NCBI GenBank assembly: GCA_008375315.1
Contig: CP032507.1
Span: 1,178,001 to 1,242,000 of the forward strand
Origin: Ectothiorhodospiraceae bacterium BW-2
GTDB taxonomy: Bacteria; Pseudomonadota; Gammaproteobacteria; Thiohalomonadales; Thiohalomonadaceae
DNA length: 64,000 nt
Direction: 5' to 3'
The translations under genes were made by a program, and so were the position numbers. Positions within the stretch are counted from its first letter, which is position 1; every line of letters starts with the position of its first letter. Positions 27,723 through 38,676 of this stretch are shown piece after piece. The notes under the pieces are model-generated. The model was not told the DNA's origin. It did not search any database and was given only the letters and a program-made list of their open reading frames with translations.

Positions 27723-28637
27723 CTACACTCCGCTTTTGCTCTCAAAACCGTGGCAGTAGCCACGGGCAAACTCTAATAGCTTATCCATCGCCCGTAGTCG
27801 AAACTTCTGCTTTTGATGCACAAAGGAGAAGGGGCGCTCAATCGGATTTTCTAGGTTGATGCCGACTAGCGTGCCGAGTCGAAGCTCTTTAGCGATGGTG
27901 CTTTTGGACATAATCGAGATCCCCATACCGGCCTCTATCGCCCCTTTGACCGATTCGGGGCTGCCTAACTCCATCGCGATATTAATATCATCGGGATTGG
28001 CCCCTTCGGCGAGCAGGGTATCGAACATCACCTCGCGCGTCCCCGATCCCTCCTCACGGCAGATATAGGGGTAGGCGAGCAGCTTTGCGATGGGGACGCT
28101 CTCTAGCCTTGCTAAAGGGTGCTCTGGAGGGACGACCACCACCATTTGATCAACCCGACACGGCTCGACGACTAGATTTTTGTTGGTCACCTGCGCCTCC
28201 ACGACCCCTAAGTCGATGGTGTTATCCTCAATCATCGAGACGATCCCCTCGGTATTCGCTACCCGCAGTCGAATGGTGACATCGGGATATTTGGCCTTAA
28301 AATCGCCTAGTAGTGAGGGGAGCATATACTCGGCAATGGTGGTGCTAGCACCGAGCATTAACACGCCGCTAATATCACCGGTTAGATCCCGTACCGACTT
28401 CTCCATCTCTGAGTAGAGCTGAAAAATGCGATCCGCATAGCCATAGACCCGTCCCCCCGCCTCGGTGAGTGAGATACGGTTGTGGGTGCGGTCAAAAAGA
28501 CGGGTATTAAAGTAGTCCTCTAACTGTCGTACCTGAAAGGTCACCGCCGGTTGGGTCATGTGGAGCGCCTCGGCCGCCTTGGTAAAACTGAGGTGACGAG
28601 CCACCGTATGAAAAACATGTAAACGCCTGTCTGCCAT
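27723..28637 (-). CDS. LysR-family transcriptional regulator
   Basis: 304 residues. The N-terminal winged helix-turn-helix reads FHTVARHLSFTKAAEALHMTQPAVTFQVRQLE, split here across helices 2 and 3, followed by a two-lobed effector domain (LMLGASTTIAEYMLPSLLGDF, ICREEGSGTREVMFDTLL). The overall sequence resembles the CbbR/YeiE-like group common in sulfur-oxidising gammaproteobacteria. Its effector and targets are unknown; the genes immediately following it in the same direction do not suggest one. The upstream 120 bp (28638-28760) must carry its promoter. Confidence 0.9.
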   Translation of the reverse strand: MADRRLHVFHTVARHLSFTKAAEALHMTQPAVTFQVRQLEDYFNTRLFDRTHNRISLTEAGGRVYGYADRIFQLYSEMEKSVRDLTGDISGVLMLGASTTIAEYMLPSLLGDFKAKYPDVTIRLRVANTEGIVSMIEDNTIDLGVVEAQVTNKNLVVEPCRVDQMVVVVPPEHPLARLESVPIAKLLAYPYICREEGSGTREVMFDTLLAEGANPDDINIAMELGSPESVKGAIEAGMGISIMSKSTIAKELRLGTLVGINLENPIERPFSFVHQKQKFRLRAMDKLLEFARGYCHGFESKSGV

Positions 28638-28760
28638 TATAATTTACTCAAACTATTTCACAGCTATTAGAGCGAGGCAGTGTAACACGGCGACACAAAA
28701 GCTGACATAGGGGGGGATACATTTTATTAATAGACTTCTTCACCATCCTCTCCTAGGCAG

Positions 28761-30986
28761 CTATAACCGCCGCCGAGCATCAAACACATTCGGTAGCTGA
28801 TTGAGTCGGTTTAGCACTAGGCTAAGCTGGTCGATATTTTTGACCTCAATGGTAATTTGAATCAGGGCGGTATGGTTGCTTTTGTCACTTAGGGTATGGG
28901 AGGAGATGACATTAACCCGATTAGCGCTCAGTAGTGAATAGATATCCATTAACAGCCCCTTACGATCATAGGCCTCTAGATCGATATCGACCGGAAAGGT
29001 CTCGTCACTCTCGCAGCTCCACTCTACCTCTATCAGACGACTGCATTTATCCTCAGGGAGGTTGAGAATATTGGTGCAGTCACAGCGATGGATCGTCACC
29101 CCTCGTCCGAGTGTAATATAGCCGATGATGGCATCGCCCTGAGTCGGCTGGCAGCAGTTGGCCATCTGGGTCAGTAGGTTGCCTACCCCCTGAATCAGTA
29201 CCGGACTCCTATCGCTATCTTTGTGGGCGCTGCGCGAGCTCTCTCTGTGGGGGAGATTGAGCAGGCTGTGGCTGCAAGTCAGTCGTTCTAACGCTGAGGC
29301 GAGCTGTGCGGTATTGAGACTCCCCCGCCCTAGTAAGATTAACAGCTCATCAAAACTCTCCAACTTTAACTCATCGACCACAAGCTGATGGCTTAAATCT
29401 CGCGCACCGAGCCGGTGGAGCTCTCGGTCAAAAATCTGCCGTCCATCCTGTAGATGTTGAGCTTGGTCGAGCTGATTAAACCAGCTACGCACCTTGGTTT
29501 TAGCGCGGGAGGTACGCAGAAAGCCTAGCTGTGGATTGAGCCAGTCGCGACTCGGTCTCGCCTCGCGTCCGGTTAATATCTCTACCTGTTCGCCACTTTG
29601 CAACATATAAGTTAGCGATACAATACGGCCATTGACCTTTGCTCCGCGACAGCGATTGCCCACCTCGGTGTGGATGTAGTAGGCAAAATCGAGCGGGGTC
29701 GCCCCCTGTGGCAGATCGATCACCTCACCTGAGGGGGTCATCACATAGGCTCTATCCTGAAACACCTCCGATTTAAAGCGGTCAATAAAGTCATCGTCAT
29801 TCGCCTCCTCCTCTTTCCAGTCGAGTAGCTGCCGTAGCCAAGCTATCTTCTGTTCAAAGTCGGCATCGCCCCGTCCCCCCTCTTTATAGCGCCAGTGGGC
29901 CGCGACCCCTAGCTCGGCGTGCTGATCCATATCGTAGGTGCGGATCTGCACCTCGACAGTCTTTCCACCTGGCCCTATCACTGCTGTATGGATCGAACGG
30001 TAGTTATTCTCTTTCGGAATAGCGATATAGTCGTCAAACTCTTTCGGAATGTGGGGCCATAACCCATGCACCATACCTAAGGCGTGGTAACAGTCGGCGG
30101 TGGAGTGGGTGAGTACCCGCACCGCTCTAACATCATAGAGATCGTGAAACCCGATCCCTTTGCGCTGCATCTTTTTCCAGATACTGTAGATATGTTTTGG
30201 CCGCCCTTTGATATCGGCCTTAATCCCAACTCGTTCGAGTTCGCTGCGCAGCAGCGCTACCATGTTATCGATATACTCCTGCCGATCCACTCGTCTCTCA
30301 TCGAGAAAGTGGGCAATCTGTTTATACAGATGCGGTTCGAGAAAGTAGAAGGCGAGATCCTCTAGCTCCCATTTGATATGCCAAATTCCGAGTCGATTGG
30401 CCAACGGGGCGTAGATCTCCATCGTCTCACGGGCAACTTTCTGCTGTAGCGGCTCATCGTCCCCCTTTTTTAACAGTCGCATCTCATGCAGTCGGTCGGC
30501 CAGCTTAATCAGTACCACCCGCACATCTTCAGCCATAGCTAATAGCAGTTTGCGCAGGCTCTCGGCCCGATAACCGACTAAATGTTCGTGCTGCTGTAGG
30601 TGGTAGGCGCCGATTTCGTTCATCCGCTCGACCCCCTCGACTAGCCGCGCAATCCCTCTGCCACACTGCACCTCAATCTCTTCGAGAGTGAGACCGCCAT
30701 GCTCGGTCACCTCATGCAGAATTGCGGCGGCAAGCGTTTCGTGATCCATGCCCAAACTGTCGAGAATATTGGCCACCGTCACCGCATGGCGCAGATAGTC
30801 CTCACCTAGGTGGCGGCTAAAATCGGCTCGCGCGTGGAGCGACTCCTGCGCCCGTTCGGCCAGCTCAACGGCTAACCGAATCTGACTTAGCTCCTCACCG
30901 CTACGACGACTCTCCTGTTCACCTAACCAGCGATTAACGACCTTATCGTGCGTAATCTCCGGTAGTTCTGTCTCGACATAGACCAT
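28761..30986 (-). CDS. relA: GTP pyrophosphokinase RelA
   Basis: 741-residue ribosome-associated (p)ppGpp synthetase of the stringent response. The hydrolase domain is degenerate: where SpoT has an HD pair, this reads AAAILHEVTEHGG, so it should only synthesise. The synthetase domain has GRPKHIYSIWKKM, EFDDYIAIPKENNYRSIHT (acidic EFDD as in RelA) and HAELGVAAHWRYKEG; then come TGS (PSGEVIDLPQGATPLDFAY), a zinc-finger region with CCQPTQGD, and a C-terminal ACT domain. Length equals E. coli RelA (744). Confidence 0.97.
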   Translation of the reverse strand: MVYVETELPEITHDKVVNRWLGEQESRRSGEELSQIRLAVELAERAQESLHARADFSRHLGEDYLRHAVTVANILDSLGMDHETLAAAILHEVTEHGGLTLEEIEVQCGRGIARLVEGVERMNEIGAYHLQQHEHLVGYRAESLRKLLLAMAEDVRVVLIKLADRLHEMRLLKKGDDEPLQQKVARETMEIYAPLANRLGIWHIKWELEDLAFYFLEPHLYKQIAHFLDERRVDRQEYIDNMVALLRSELERVGIKADIKGRPKHIYSIWKKMQRKGIGFHDLYDVRAVRVLTHSTADCYHALGMVHGLWPHIPKEFDDYIAIPKENNYRSIHTAVIGPGGKTVEVQIRTYDMDQHAELGVAAHWRYKEGGRGDADFEQKIAWLRQLLDWKEEEANDDDFIDRFKSEVFQDRAYVMTPSGEVIDLPQGATPLDFAYYIHTEVGNRCRGAKVNGRIVSLTYMLQSGEQVEILTGREARPSRDWLNPQLGFLRTSRAKTKVRSWFNQLDQAQHLQDGRQIFDRELHRLGARDLSHQLVVDELKLESFDELLILLGRGSLNTAQLASALERLTCSHSLLNLPHRESSRSAHKDSDRSPVLIQGVGNLLTQMANCCQPTQGDAIIGYITLGRGVTIHRCDCTNILNLPEDKCSRLIEVEWSCESDETFPVDIDLEAYDRKGLLMDIYSLLSANRVNVISSHTLSDKSNHTALIQITIEVKNIDQLSLVLNRLNQLPNVFDARRRL

Positions 30987-31045
30987 GGCTCTACCCCCTC
31001 TGACTCAACTCCTGCCACAACGACTGATAGGCCTTCGCCCATCGT

Positions 31046-32566
31046 TCACGGCTCCTTAAATAGCTCTTTAAACTGCTGCTGTACCTCGGGACTATTAAAA
31101 TGGTTAAAGCTCGACTCGACCTGCTGCCGCTGCTGGCACTGCTTTTGGTAAAGAACGGCGGTTAGAGCGCCGATCGCCTGCGCCGTTTCGATCAGCAGTC
31201 GGGGCTGCCCCCCCTTTGCCTCAAGCTGTTTCAGGTAGTTAGCGAGTGAGAGCTGCTGTACCGAGTAGTCGTTAAATTTGCCCAGCACATCCTGCAACCC
31301 CTTTAGCGCTTTAATAAGCTGGTTAACCGCCTTAGGGTCATAAAAGGGCAACGCGAACTCCATCAGGTAGCGCAACTTTTTACACTGAATGCGCAGCTCA
31401 TGCACCTCCTCATCTGGCGTATCGGCATGAATCGCAGCGGCAACTTTGGCCACTTTTTTATAGCGTTTCCAGATCAGCTCTGCAGTGTAGTCGTGCGCGG
31501 GGAGATCGGCCATCTCTCCGGCGTCAAGAGCCTGTTCAGTGGCAAACTGCCGCTCTAGCTTAGCCATCAACTTCAGATAGATTTTGGAGGTGAAGTAGCG
31601 AGCAATTTTGCGCTGCTGCTGCTGCCGTTGTTTGGCAAACTCATCGAACATAGGTTTTAACCCAGCTCGCAGCGGGGCGGCGACCTGCTGCTCATACTCA
31701 CTCTGTTCGAGCAGATAGACATCCAGATCGCGTAGCTGATTGGTGTGACGCATCACCTCGGCTAGCTCCTGTTTGACCATCGCTGTGGCCGCCTCACTAT
31801 AGACCCCTTTAAGTAGGCTGAGTGCGGAGCGAATTTTGCGCAAACTAACCCGATAGTCGTGCAAAAATTCGGTATCGATATCGGCAATTACCCCCTCTTC
31901 ATTGCAACGAGCGATGCTCAATAGCGCGGTCGCAAGGTGGTTTACCATCGCCTTGCTACCACACTCGGGGCTAAACTCTAGCGGCGGTTTACTCTGGTAG
32001 GGTTCGATAACCCAGCCGAGCGCAGCTAGAGCCGCAGGATAGCTCGAAACGGTGACACCACCCGGCAGTTGTTGCAGTCGCTGCTGCAAAAAGCTCTCCG
32101 CCGCCTCGTAGCCCCGTAGCCCCTGTGGTCGAATTAGCGATAGTTGGCCATTCAAGGTCACCACCTGCAGACGGGCGTGGGTCTTATCGAGCCTATCGAG
32201 CAGCGCAAAGCGCTCCACTACCGCGTTAACACTAAAACGGGGGTAGAGAGCCCGTAACGGTGGCGTATAGTGTTGCACTATCTGTCTTAGCGGGGAGGGG
32301 GGGAGCGCGGCCGTTGCGCCGCCCCGCCCCTCGCAGGTTAGCTCTATCGCTTGGGCGCTACCGAGTAGCCACAACTGCCCCTCTAACGATAACAGCAGCA
32401 GACCGGCGCGGTAGAGGTGGTACTCAAAGGTATCGAGACACTGCGCCTTGCCACTAGCCCGCACAGTATGCTCTACCCGATATCCCCCGCCCTGTAGCTG
32501 CTGACACAGCAACTCCGGTGTTAGCGCCTCGTAACTCAATACGCCGGTGATGGTTACATAGTTCAA
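31046..32566 (-). CDS. CHAD-domain protein with CYTH-like N terminus
   Basis: 506 residues. From about 215 on the sequence is helical with regularly spaced basic and His residues, as in CHAD domains (FLHDYRVSLRKIRSAL, HTNQLRDLDVYL, VHELRIQCKKLRYLMEF), which bind inorganic polyphosphate. The N-terminal 200 residues resemble a degenerate CYTH (triphosphate tunnel) domain, lacking a clear ExExK motif. A function in polyphosphate granules is plausible given the family. It lies upstream of relA in the same direction, 59 bp apart. Confidence 0.85.
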   Translation of the reverse strand: MNYVTITGVLSYEALTPELLCQQLQGGGYRVEHTVRASGKAQCLDTFEYHLYRAGLLLLSLEGQLWLLGSAQAIELTCEGRGGATAALPPSPLRQIVQHYTPPLRALYPRFSVNAVVERFALLDRLDKTHARLQVVTLNGQLSLIRPQGLRGYEAAESFLQQRLQQLPGGVTVSSYPAALAALGWVIEPYQSKPPLEFSPECGSKAMVNHLATALLSIARCNEEGVIADIDTEFLHDYRVSLRKIRSALSLLKGVYSEAATAMVKQELAEVMRHTNQLRDLDVYLLEQSEYEQQVAAPLRAGLKPMFDEFAKQRQQQQRKIARYFTSKIYLKLMAKLERQFATEQALDAGEMADLPAHDYTAELIWKRYKKVAKVAAAIHADTPDEEVHELRIQCKKLRYLMEFALPFYDPKAVNQLIKALKGLQDVLGKFNDYSVQQLSLANYLKQLEAKGGQPRLLIETAQAIGALTAVLYQKQCQQRQQVESSFNHFNSPEVQQQFKELFKEP

Positions 32567-32594
32567 TCGATTCTCTCCTCTCTCAAACGCTTAG

Positions 32595-33278
32595 TTAAGC
32601 TAAGGGGACAAACTCGCCATCGAGCAGCAGTAGCTGCCGATCCATCTGCGCTGCTAGCGCCTCATCATGGGTCACAATCACCAAGGCGGTGCCGATATCG
32701 CGATTTAGCTCTAGCATCAATTCATAGACATCGGTCGCGGTTTTGCGATCCAGATTGCCGGTCGGCTCATCGGCGAGCAGGCAGGCGGGGCGAGTCACTA
32801 GTGCCCGAGCAATCGCAGTGCGCTGCCGCTCTCCGCCCGATAGCTCCCCTGGTTTATGCGCTAGCCGCTCACCTAGCCCGACCCGCTGTAACATCGCAGC
32901 CGCCTCTCGTAGCGCCTCTGCACGCGACTGACGCCGAATCAGTAGCGGCATGGCGACATTCTCTAAAGCGCTAAACTCGGGCAGTAGGTGGTGAAACTGA
33001 TAGACAAAGCCGAGCTTATGGTTACGAACGATGCCTCGCCGCCGTTCGCCTAAACGGTAGATATCCTCCCCCTCAATAAAGACTCTCCCCCCTGTGGGTC
33101 GATCAAGTCCACCTAGTAGCTGGAGCAGCGTGCTCTTACCGCTGCCGGAGGCACCGACAATCGCCACCTGTTCCGCCGCCGCCACCTGTAGATCGATACC
33201 GCGCAACACCTCGACATCAAGCCCCCCTTCGCGAAAACGGCGCTGTAGCTGCTCGGTCACCACGACCCCGCTACTCAT
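32595..33278 (-). CDS. lolD: Lipoprotein-releasing ABC transporter ATPase LolD
   Basis: ATPase of the LolCDE complex that extracts lipoproteins from the inner membrane. Walker A is [11 protein letters not shown], the LolD-specific segment [23 protein letters not shown] is clear, the signature is [15 protein letters not shown] and Walker B is [13 protein letters not shown]. The start is taken at the ATG at 33278, which overlaps the lolC stop by 8 bp and matches LolD length (about 228); an in-frame start 63 bases upstream would add an atypical Arg-rich leader inside lolC. Confidence 0.95.
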   Translation of the reverse strand: MSSGVVVTEQLQRRFREGGLDVEVLRGIDLQVAAAEQVAIVGASGSGKSTLLQLLGGLDRPTGGRVFIEGEDIYRLGERRRGIVRNHKLGFVYQFHHLLPEFSALENVAMPLLIRRQSRAEALREAAAMLQRVGLGERLAHKPGELSGGERQRTAIARALVTRPACLLADEPTGNLDRKTATDVYELMLELNRDIGTALVIVTHDEALAAQMDRQLLLLDGEFVPLA

Positions 33279-34515
33279 AGCGCAGCGACTCCGCCGGTTC
33301 GGTTTTTGCCGCTCGCCACGCCGGATAGAGGGTGGCGACAACGGTTAGCAGAAACGAGATGCTAGCGATGGTGCCGACATCCTTCCAGTGGAGTTCCGAG
33401 GGGAGATCGCTAATATAATAGACATCAGCCGGTAGAAACTGGACGCCGAACAGCCGCTCTATCGCCGGAACAAGGGTCTCGACATTGAGCGCTAACGACA
33501 CGCCGCCAATCACGCCCACTAGGGTGCCAATAACCCCAATCACCACCCCCTGCACCATAAAAATAGCCATCACACTGCCAGGCGAGCCCCCTAGCGTGCG
33601 TAGGATGGCGATATCGCTCTCTTTATCGGTCACTACCATCACTAGCGTAGAGACGATATTAAAGGCGGCCACAGCGACGATCAGCAGCAGAATAATAAAC
33701 ATCACCCGCTTTTCGGTCTTTAGCGCCCGAAAAAAGTTAGCGTGGTACTGTGTCCAGTCGCGCACCCAGTAGCTGCCAGGCACCGTTCGCGCCAGATCGC
33801 GGCTAATCAGCGGCGCTCGAAACATATCCTCCAGCTTCAGTCGTACCCCACTCACGCCATCGCCCATACGAAACAGCCGCTTAGCGTCATCTAGGTGGAG
33901 TAGCATCATGGCGCTATCATACTCATACATACCAATCTCAAACAGCCCCACCACCGTAAAGCGTTTCAGACGCGGCACCACCCCAGCGATGGAGACATTG
34001 ACTGTCGGTGAGACGACGGTAATCTTATCCCCCACCGACACCCCTAGCTTAAAGGCCAGTTCGTTGCCGATAAGAGTCTGAAACTCGCCGGGCTGTAACA
34101 GATAGTGGCCATCGACCATCCGCTCACCGACCACCGACACCGTCTGCTCTAGCTGCGGCAAAATTCCGCGCAGCATCACCCCATTGACCTGTTCGCCAAA
34201 TAGCACCATCCCCTCCTTTTCAATGTAGGGTGCGGCAGCCACCACTTCAGGGTGTTGTAGCGCTTGTTCTCTTAGCGGCTGCCAGTGGCGCATCGGGCCA
34301 TCAAAACCGTTAATTGTCGCGTGGGAGGTCATGCCTAGGATGCGCTCTCTTAGTTCGGTCTCAAAGCCATTCATAACCGATAGCACGGTAATTAGCGCCG
34401 TCACACCCAGTGCAATGCCGAGCATGGAGGTAAGAGAGATAAATGAAATAAAGTGGTTACGCCGCTTAGCACGGGTATAACGCAGACCAATAAAGAGCTC
34501 ATAAGGTTGAAACAT
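33271..34515 (-). CDS. lolC: Lipoprotein-releasing ABC transporter permease LolC/LolE
   Basis: Permease of about 414 residues with the MacB-like plan: a first transmembrane helix ([24 protein letters not shown]), a large periplasmic domain, and three C-terminal helices with the conserved loop [17 protein letters not shown]. The start [19 protein letters not shown] is standard for the family, so the ATG at 34515 is chosen over a GTG at 34539. Only one permease gene is present, so a homodimeric LolC-type (LolF-like) complex or a partner elsewhere is possible. Confidence 0.93.
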   Translation of the reverse strand: MFQPYELFIGLRYTRAKRRNHFISFISLTSMLGIALGVTALITVLSVMNGFETELRERILGMTSHATINGFDGPMRHWQPLREQALQHPEVVAAAPYIEKEGMVLFGEQVNGVMLRGILPQLEQTVSVVGERMVDGHYLLQPGEFQTLIGNELAFKLGVSVGDKITVVSPTVNVSIAGVVPRLKRFTVVGLFEIGMYEYDSAMMLLHLDDAKRLFRMGDGVSGVRLKLEDMFRAPLISRDLARTVPGSYWVRDWTQYHANFFRALKTEKRVMFIILLLIVAVAAFNIVSTLVMVVTDKESDIAILRTLGGSPGSVMAIFMVQGVVIGVIGTLVGVIGGVSLALNVETLVPAIERLFGVQFLPADVYYISDLPSELHWKDVGTIASISFLLTVVATLYPAWRAAKTEPAESLRYE

Positions 34516-34522
34516 GGTGCCA

Positions 34523-36148
34523 TTAAACCACAGTCGCACTGCGCTTAAAAAGCGCCGCTTGCAAAAGTTGTGCGGTATAGGGGTGGTTAGGGTGGGCTAA
34601 CACCTGTTCGGTCACCCCCTGCTCCACCACCACTCCGTGGCGCATGACTAGCACTCGATGGGCAATCGCCCGCACCACATTCAGATCGTGTGAGATAAAC
34701 AGATAGCTCATCTGATAGCGTAGCTGTAGCTGGCGCAGCAGCACCAACACCTGCTTTTGTACCGAGATATCGAGCGCACTGGTCGGCTCATCGAGCAAAA
34801 TCGCCTTCGGTTTGAGTACCAGCGCTCTGGCGATGGCAATCCGCTGCCGCTGACCGCCAGAGAACTCATGCGGATAGCGATCAGCCATCGCCACCTCTAA
34901 GCCGACCTCCTCTAGCGCCTGCGCTATCGCCGCTTCACGCGCCTTCGCGCTCAAATGGCCGCCGTAGAGCGTTAACCCCTCGCCGATAATCTGCCGTACC
35001 GTCAGCCGCGGCGAGAGCGAGGCGTAGGGATCTTGAAACACGATTTGGAACTGATGACGCAACCCTCTAAGCCTCTTTTGCGAGAGCCGATGCCACGGCT
35101 GCTGGTTAAATTCGATCTCCCCCTCTCCCGACTGTAGCCGCAGCAGTGTCAGGCCTAAGGTGGTTTTGCCCGATCCCGACTCGCCGACAATCCCCACCGT
35201 CTCCCCCGGCCAGAGTTGTAACTCAATCCCATCCACTGCCTTAAAACTACCCACTTGGCGATTAAGCCAGCCTCGACGCAGCGGAAAGTGGCAGCTAATC
35301 GCCCGCGCCGTTAAGAGCGGCGGCGACTGCTGTAGCTGAGGCAGCTCCGTTGCAGAGACCAGCGGCTCTGGCTCGCTTGCTAGCAGTTTACGGGTATAGG
35401 GGTGCTGTGGGCCACTAAACAGCGCCTCGGTTCGGTTCTGCTCCACCACCCGACCGCGCTCCATGACCACCACTCGATCGGCAAAGGCGCGAACTAGGTT
35501 AAGATCATGGGTAATTAGCAAAATCGCTAGCTGCTGCTCCTGCTGTAGCTGCTGTAGTAGCTCCATAATCTGTAGCTGAATCGTCACATCAAGCGCGGTG
35601 GTCGGCTCATCGGCGATCAGCAGTTTGGGCCGACAGGCGAGCGCCATCGCAATCATCACTCGCTGCCGCTGCCCCCCAGAGAGCTGATGGGGGTAGTGGC
35701 GCAGCCTCTCCTCAGCCGGCGTGAGGCCGACCCGCTCCAGTAGCGCCACCACCCGCTGCTGTCGCTGCTCGGCGGATACATTTTCGTGCAGCGCTATCGA
35801 CTCCTCTATCTGTTTTCCGACAGGCTGTAGCGGATTGAGCGCACTCATCGGCTCTTGAAAGATCATCGCCATCTCTTTCCCTCGTAGCTGTTGCAGGCGC
35901 GCCTTAGAGGCCCCCATCAGCGGCTCCCCCTGCCAGTAGATCTCCCCCTCTAAATAGTGGCAGCTATCGCGATCATGTAGCTGTAGCAGCGACATCGCCG
36001 TGACCGATTTACCCGATCCCGACTCCCCCACCAGCGCCAGCCTCTCGCCAGCCTGTAGCTCGAAGCTGATCTGTTCAACCACCGTTTTTCGCTCTTCATA
36101 CCCAAAAGCGAGGGTTAACCCCTCCAACGCCAGCAGCGGTTGGTTCAT
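34523..36148 (-). CDS. yejF: Double ABC ATPase of oligopeptide/microcin C uptake, YejF-like
   Basis: 541 residues with two complete ABC domains (Dpp D and F type). Domain 1: [15 protein letters not shown], signature [15 protein letters not shown], Walker [13 protein letters not shown]. Domain 2: [41 protein letters not shown]. This fused form energises YejABEF-type peptide importers. No permease or binding-protein genes (yejA, B, E) adjoin, so they must be elsewhere. It overlaps the CAP-domain gene by 4 bp (ATGA) and is 7 bp from lolC. Confidence 0.9.
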   Translation of the reverse strand: MNQPLLALEGLTLAFGYEERKTVVEQISFELQAGERLALVGESGSGKSVTAMSLLQLHDRDSCHYLEGEIYWQGEPLMGASKARLQQLRGKEMAMIFQEPMSALNPLQPVGKQIEESIALHENVSAEQRQQRVVALLERVGLTPAEERLRHYPHQLSGGQRQRVMIAMALACRPKLLIADEPTTALDVTIQLQIMELLQQLQQEQQLAILLITHDLNLVRAFADRVVVMERGRVVEQNRTEALFSGPQHPYTRKLLASEPEPLVSATELPQLQQSPPLLTARAISCHFPLRRGWLNRQVGSFKAVDGIELQLWPGETVGIVGESGSGKTTLGLTLLRLQSGEGEIEFNQQPWHRLSQKRLRGLRHQFQIVFQDPYASLSPRLTVRQIIGEGLTLYGGHLSAKAREAAIAQALEEVGLEVAMADRYPHEFSGGQRQRIAIARALVLKPKAILLDEPTSALDISVQKQVLVLLRQLQLRYQMSYLFISHDLNVVRAIAHRVLVMRHGVVVEQGVTEQVLAHPNHPYTAQLLQAALFKRSATVV

Positions 36149-37407
36149 AAGACAACCTCAAAACGGGTTTGATGAAAGGTGATTTCGGCTCGACCCCGAC
36201 CATAGCCCACCACCTTCAGGGTATTGCCATCAATCGCCTCTATCTTTAACTCGGTGAGGGTCGGTGTGTAGCGCCAGCGCACATCACTATTGCTATCGGT
36301 CGCGGTCAACGGCGGCAGATAGACCGCAAACGGTTCGCCGCTACGAGCGTTAATGTAGATCCCCTCGGGCTGTTCAATCACATAGAGCGGCCACGGTAGC
36401 TGTCGTACCTGAAACTGCCACTCTAGCGAGTTGAACTTGCCATCGAGCAGGTAGTCCAGCTCAACCCGATACTCCCCCCCCCACTGCAATCGTTGCAGCG
36501 GAAAGAGGGCAAACTGCAACGGGGTCAGTTGATGGTTAGGATCGTTAGCGTGCCATAGCAGTCGGGTCGGGGTCACCTCCCGCCCCTCATTGAGGGCAAA
36601 CAGCTCAAAACGGCTAACTATCGGCGAGAGGCCACGATAGCGTTCTGGGTTAAACTGTAGCGATATCGGATAGCCGGAGACCGAGTAGTCAGGCAGCGGA
36701 TCGGGCGCTTCATCGTAGAAAGCGGGGAGGGTGTCGCGACTCTCTGGCGGCGGCCAGACTATCCACGGCGGTTGAGCCGCTAACCGCTGCTGTCGAGACC
36801 TATCTACCGCCGCAGCGGCGAGCCTCTGGCGACTATCGGCACAAAGCTGTTGATAGTAGGCTCCCGAGCCACTATAGGAGCGCCCCTTTTGGCAGAGCTG
36901 GCGCAGCTCACGGTTACCGAGGTTATAGACAAAAATGTGGTTCTCTTCACGCCCACTATACCCGATCCCCACCTCATCAATATCGAAGGCGAGAAAGGCA
37001 AAACGGTGGTAAATCGCCCCCATTAAGCTATCGATCGACTCGATCACGGTAACCGCGCTAGAGTGGGTCGAGATATTCTCTAACACCTGTCGCTGTCCAT
37101 ACTCACTGGCAATGACTCTGTCGATCACCGTCTCTCCGGTAAAATAGGGCAGTCCCGGCTGCTGCCGGTGGCCCTGGTGCTGATTAAACTGTAGATAACG
37201 GGCGTGAAGGGTCGCCGCCTGTGCGAGCTCTGCATTGGCGGTTAACGGTAACACACCCGCCTCCCCTCGTAGCTGATTTAGATAGAGAAAACCCTCCTCT
37301 AACGCTACAGCGGCGGAGACAACGGTCACAGTCGCGCCATAAAGGAGCAGCAGAGGCACGATGTTCGGGGTGCCTAGCCGTCTTTTAATCGTCTGCAGCC
37401 CCTTCAT
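36145..37407 (-). CDS. CAP (SCP-like) domain exported protein
   Basis: 420 residues with an N-terminal hydrophobic segment (IVPLLLLYGATVTVVSAAVA) for export or anchoring. Residues 30-160 are a CAP/SCP domain: LNQLRGEAGVLPLTANAELAQAATLHARYL, split across two helices, HQGHRQQPG and the ENIS segment with a following E-S-I-D. The C-terminal half is beta-rich and unassigned. Bacterial CAP proteins are secreted, with roles at the cell surface. It overlaps the next gene upstream (L,D-transpeptidase) by 23 bp. Confidence 0.8.
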   Translation of the reverse strand: MKGLQTIKRRLGTPNIVPLLLLYGATVTVVSAAVALEEGFLYLNQLRGEAGVLPLTANAELAQAATLHARYLQFNQHQGHRQQPGLPYFTGETVIDRVIASEYGQRQVLENISTHSSAVTVIESIDSLMGAIYHRFAFLAFDIDEVGIGYSGREENHIFVYNLGNRELRQLCQKGRSYSGSGAYYQQLCADSRQRLAAAAVDRSRQQRLAAQPPWIVWPPPESRDTLPAFYDEAPDPLPDYSVSGYPISLQFNPERYRGLSPIVSRFELFALNEGREVTPTRLLWHANDPNHQLTPLQFALFPLQRLQWGGEYRVELDYLLDGKFNSLEWQFQVRQLPWPLYVIEQPEGIYINARSGEPFAVYLPPLTATDSNSDVRWRYTPTLTELKIEAIDGNTLKVVGYGRGRAEITFHQTRFEVVL

Positions 37408-38674
37408 AGAGCACTCGCCACTCCCCCTGCTCCAGGGTCAAATAGAGCCGTTTTTGCATCACGCTAGTATAGTTATTCGAGCGATAGTGTTGGGTAAAGT
37501 TAGCCACAATCAGCTCTCTACCTTCGCTAGCGCTCTTAGGGTAGCGTAGTAGAGTGAGCTGCTCTAAGGCGATATCTTGGTAGGTTTTGGTGGCCGCCAC
37601 CTGCTGTTTTCGCTGCCGCCAGCGCTCTAAATTGGCATCGCTATCGCTCCAAAACGATTCGGAATAGCGCTTTAGGTAGCGCTCTAAATCGCCACTTTGC
37701 CAGCTCTGGCGCCACAGCTCTAGCGCCGCTAATGCGCCCTGCTGCTGCTGCTGCCATGTAGCGACATCGAGCCACTCTACCGCTTCGGTCACAATAACAG
37801 GCGTTCGCCCTGGCAGTAGATAGGGCTTTAACTGACTTAAGTCGAGATTGGGCAAAACCACACACCCCTCGCTATCAAGGGGTGGACGGCTATAGTAGAT
37901 TCGCTCCGTGCCATGGAGCCAAATCCCGTAACCGGTCCTGTTTAGGTGGCGATCTAGCTCATTAGGGTAGTTTAAAGTAAAGGCGGAGATGCCATACTTC
38001 TCCGGCAGTTGGCTATCGGGAATATGTTGGGTGACAAAATAGACCCCCTCCGGTGTTTTAAGATCTCCCCGTACCTGCTTATTCCCCCGCAGCTTGCCGG
38101 TACTCACATAGTAATCGTGCTGCAACTGCGGTAGCTGCTGTGCTGAATCCCAGCGGTAGTGGTAGAGGCGGTGGGTCGATTTATCGACCACAATCGCATC
38201 GGGGTGTCTCTCATCTAGCAGCAGCAGCGAGCGCGGATAGTGATCCGGCGGTATCGGCTCTAACAGCGCCCCGATACGGGTCAATAGCTCACTGCGGAGG
38301 TTATTCAGCCGCTGCGACGAAACGGCATCGGTAGCCGTGACCAGCGTTCCTAGGCCGATATCCCCTATCTGACCGGTACGCAGCGAGAGGAGATCTGCAT
38401 AGATCAGGTGGGCTAGATGAAAGTTAGGCACCTGCTGTCTTAGCTGCTCTAAGGTCTCAATCGCCCCCTCTAGATCGCCCTGTTTCACCGCCAACACCCC
38501 CTGCAGTAACTGCTCTTCGGCATCAGGCTGCGGCGGGGGCGAGGTGGTAGCGACTATCGGGCTCTGGGGCAGCGACAGAGTCGCCAGCGCTAACGGATCA
38601 GCCGCCAAAGCCTCCACCACGAAGAGCACCAAGCCATAACCGAAACAGAGCGCCTGCAACAGACCGCGACTCAT
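37385..38674 (-). CDS. L,D-transpeptidase (YkuD) with Cds6-like C-terminal domain
   Basis: Periplasmic cross-linking or anchoring enzyme. After a signal peptide (LLQALCFGYGLVLFVVEALA) and a TPR-like helical region, the YkuD domain shows WLHGTERIYYSRPPLDSEGCVVL, here broken for length, with catalytic His and Cys (motif HGT...S.GC). The last 110 residues form an NTF2/Cds6-type domain (WRQSWQSGDLERYLKRYS to GEWRVLYEG). The start at the ATG at 38674 is two bases after the stop of the TPR gene, giving a proper signal peptide; the upstream GTG alternative lies inside that gene. Confidence 0.9.
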   Translation of the reverse strand: MSRGLLQALCFGYGLVLFVVEALAADPLALATLSLPQSPIVATTSPPPQPDAEEQLLQGVLAVKQGDLEGAIETLEQLRQQVPNFHLAHLIYADLLSLRTGQIGDIGLGTLVTATDAVSSQRLNNLRSELLTRIGALLEPIPPDHYPRSLLLLDERHPDAIVVDKSTHRLYHYRWDSAQQLPQLQHDYYVSTGKLRGNKQVRGDLKTPEGVYFVTQHIPDSQLPEKYGISAFTLNYPNELDRHLNRTGYGIWLHGTERIYYSRPPLDSEGCVVLPNLDLSQLKPYLLPGRTPVIVTEAVEWLDVATWQQQQQGALAALELWRQSWQSGDLERYLKRYSESFWSDSDANLERWRQRKQQVAATKTYQDIALEQLTLLRYPKSASEGRELIVANFTQHYRSNNYTSVMQKRLYLTLEQGEWRVLYEGAADD

Positions 38675-38676
38675 AG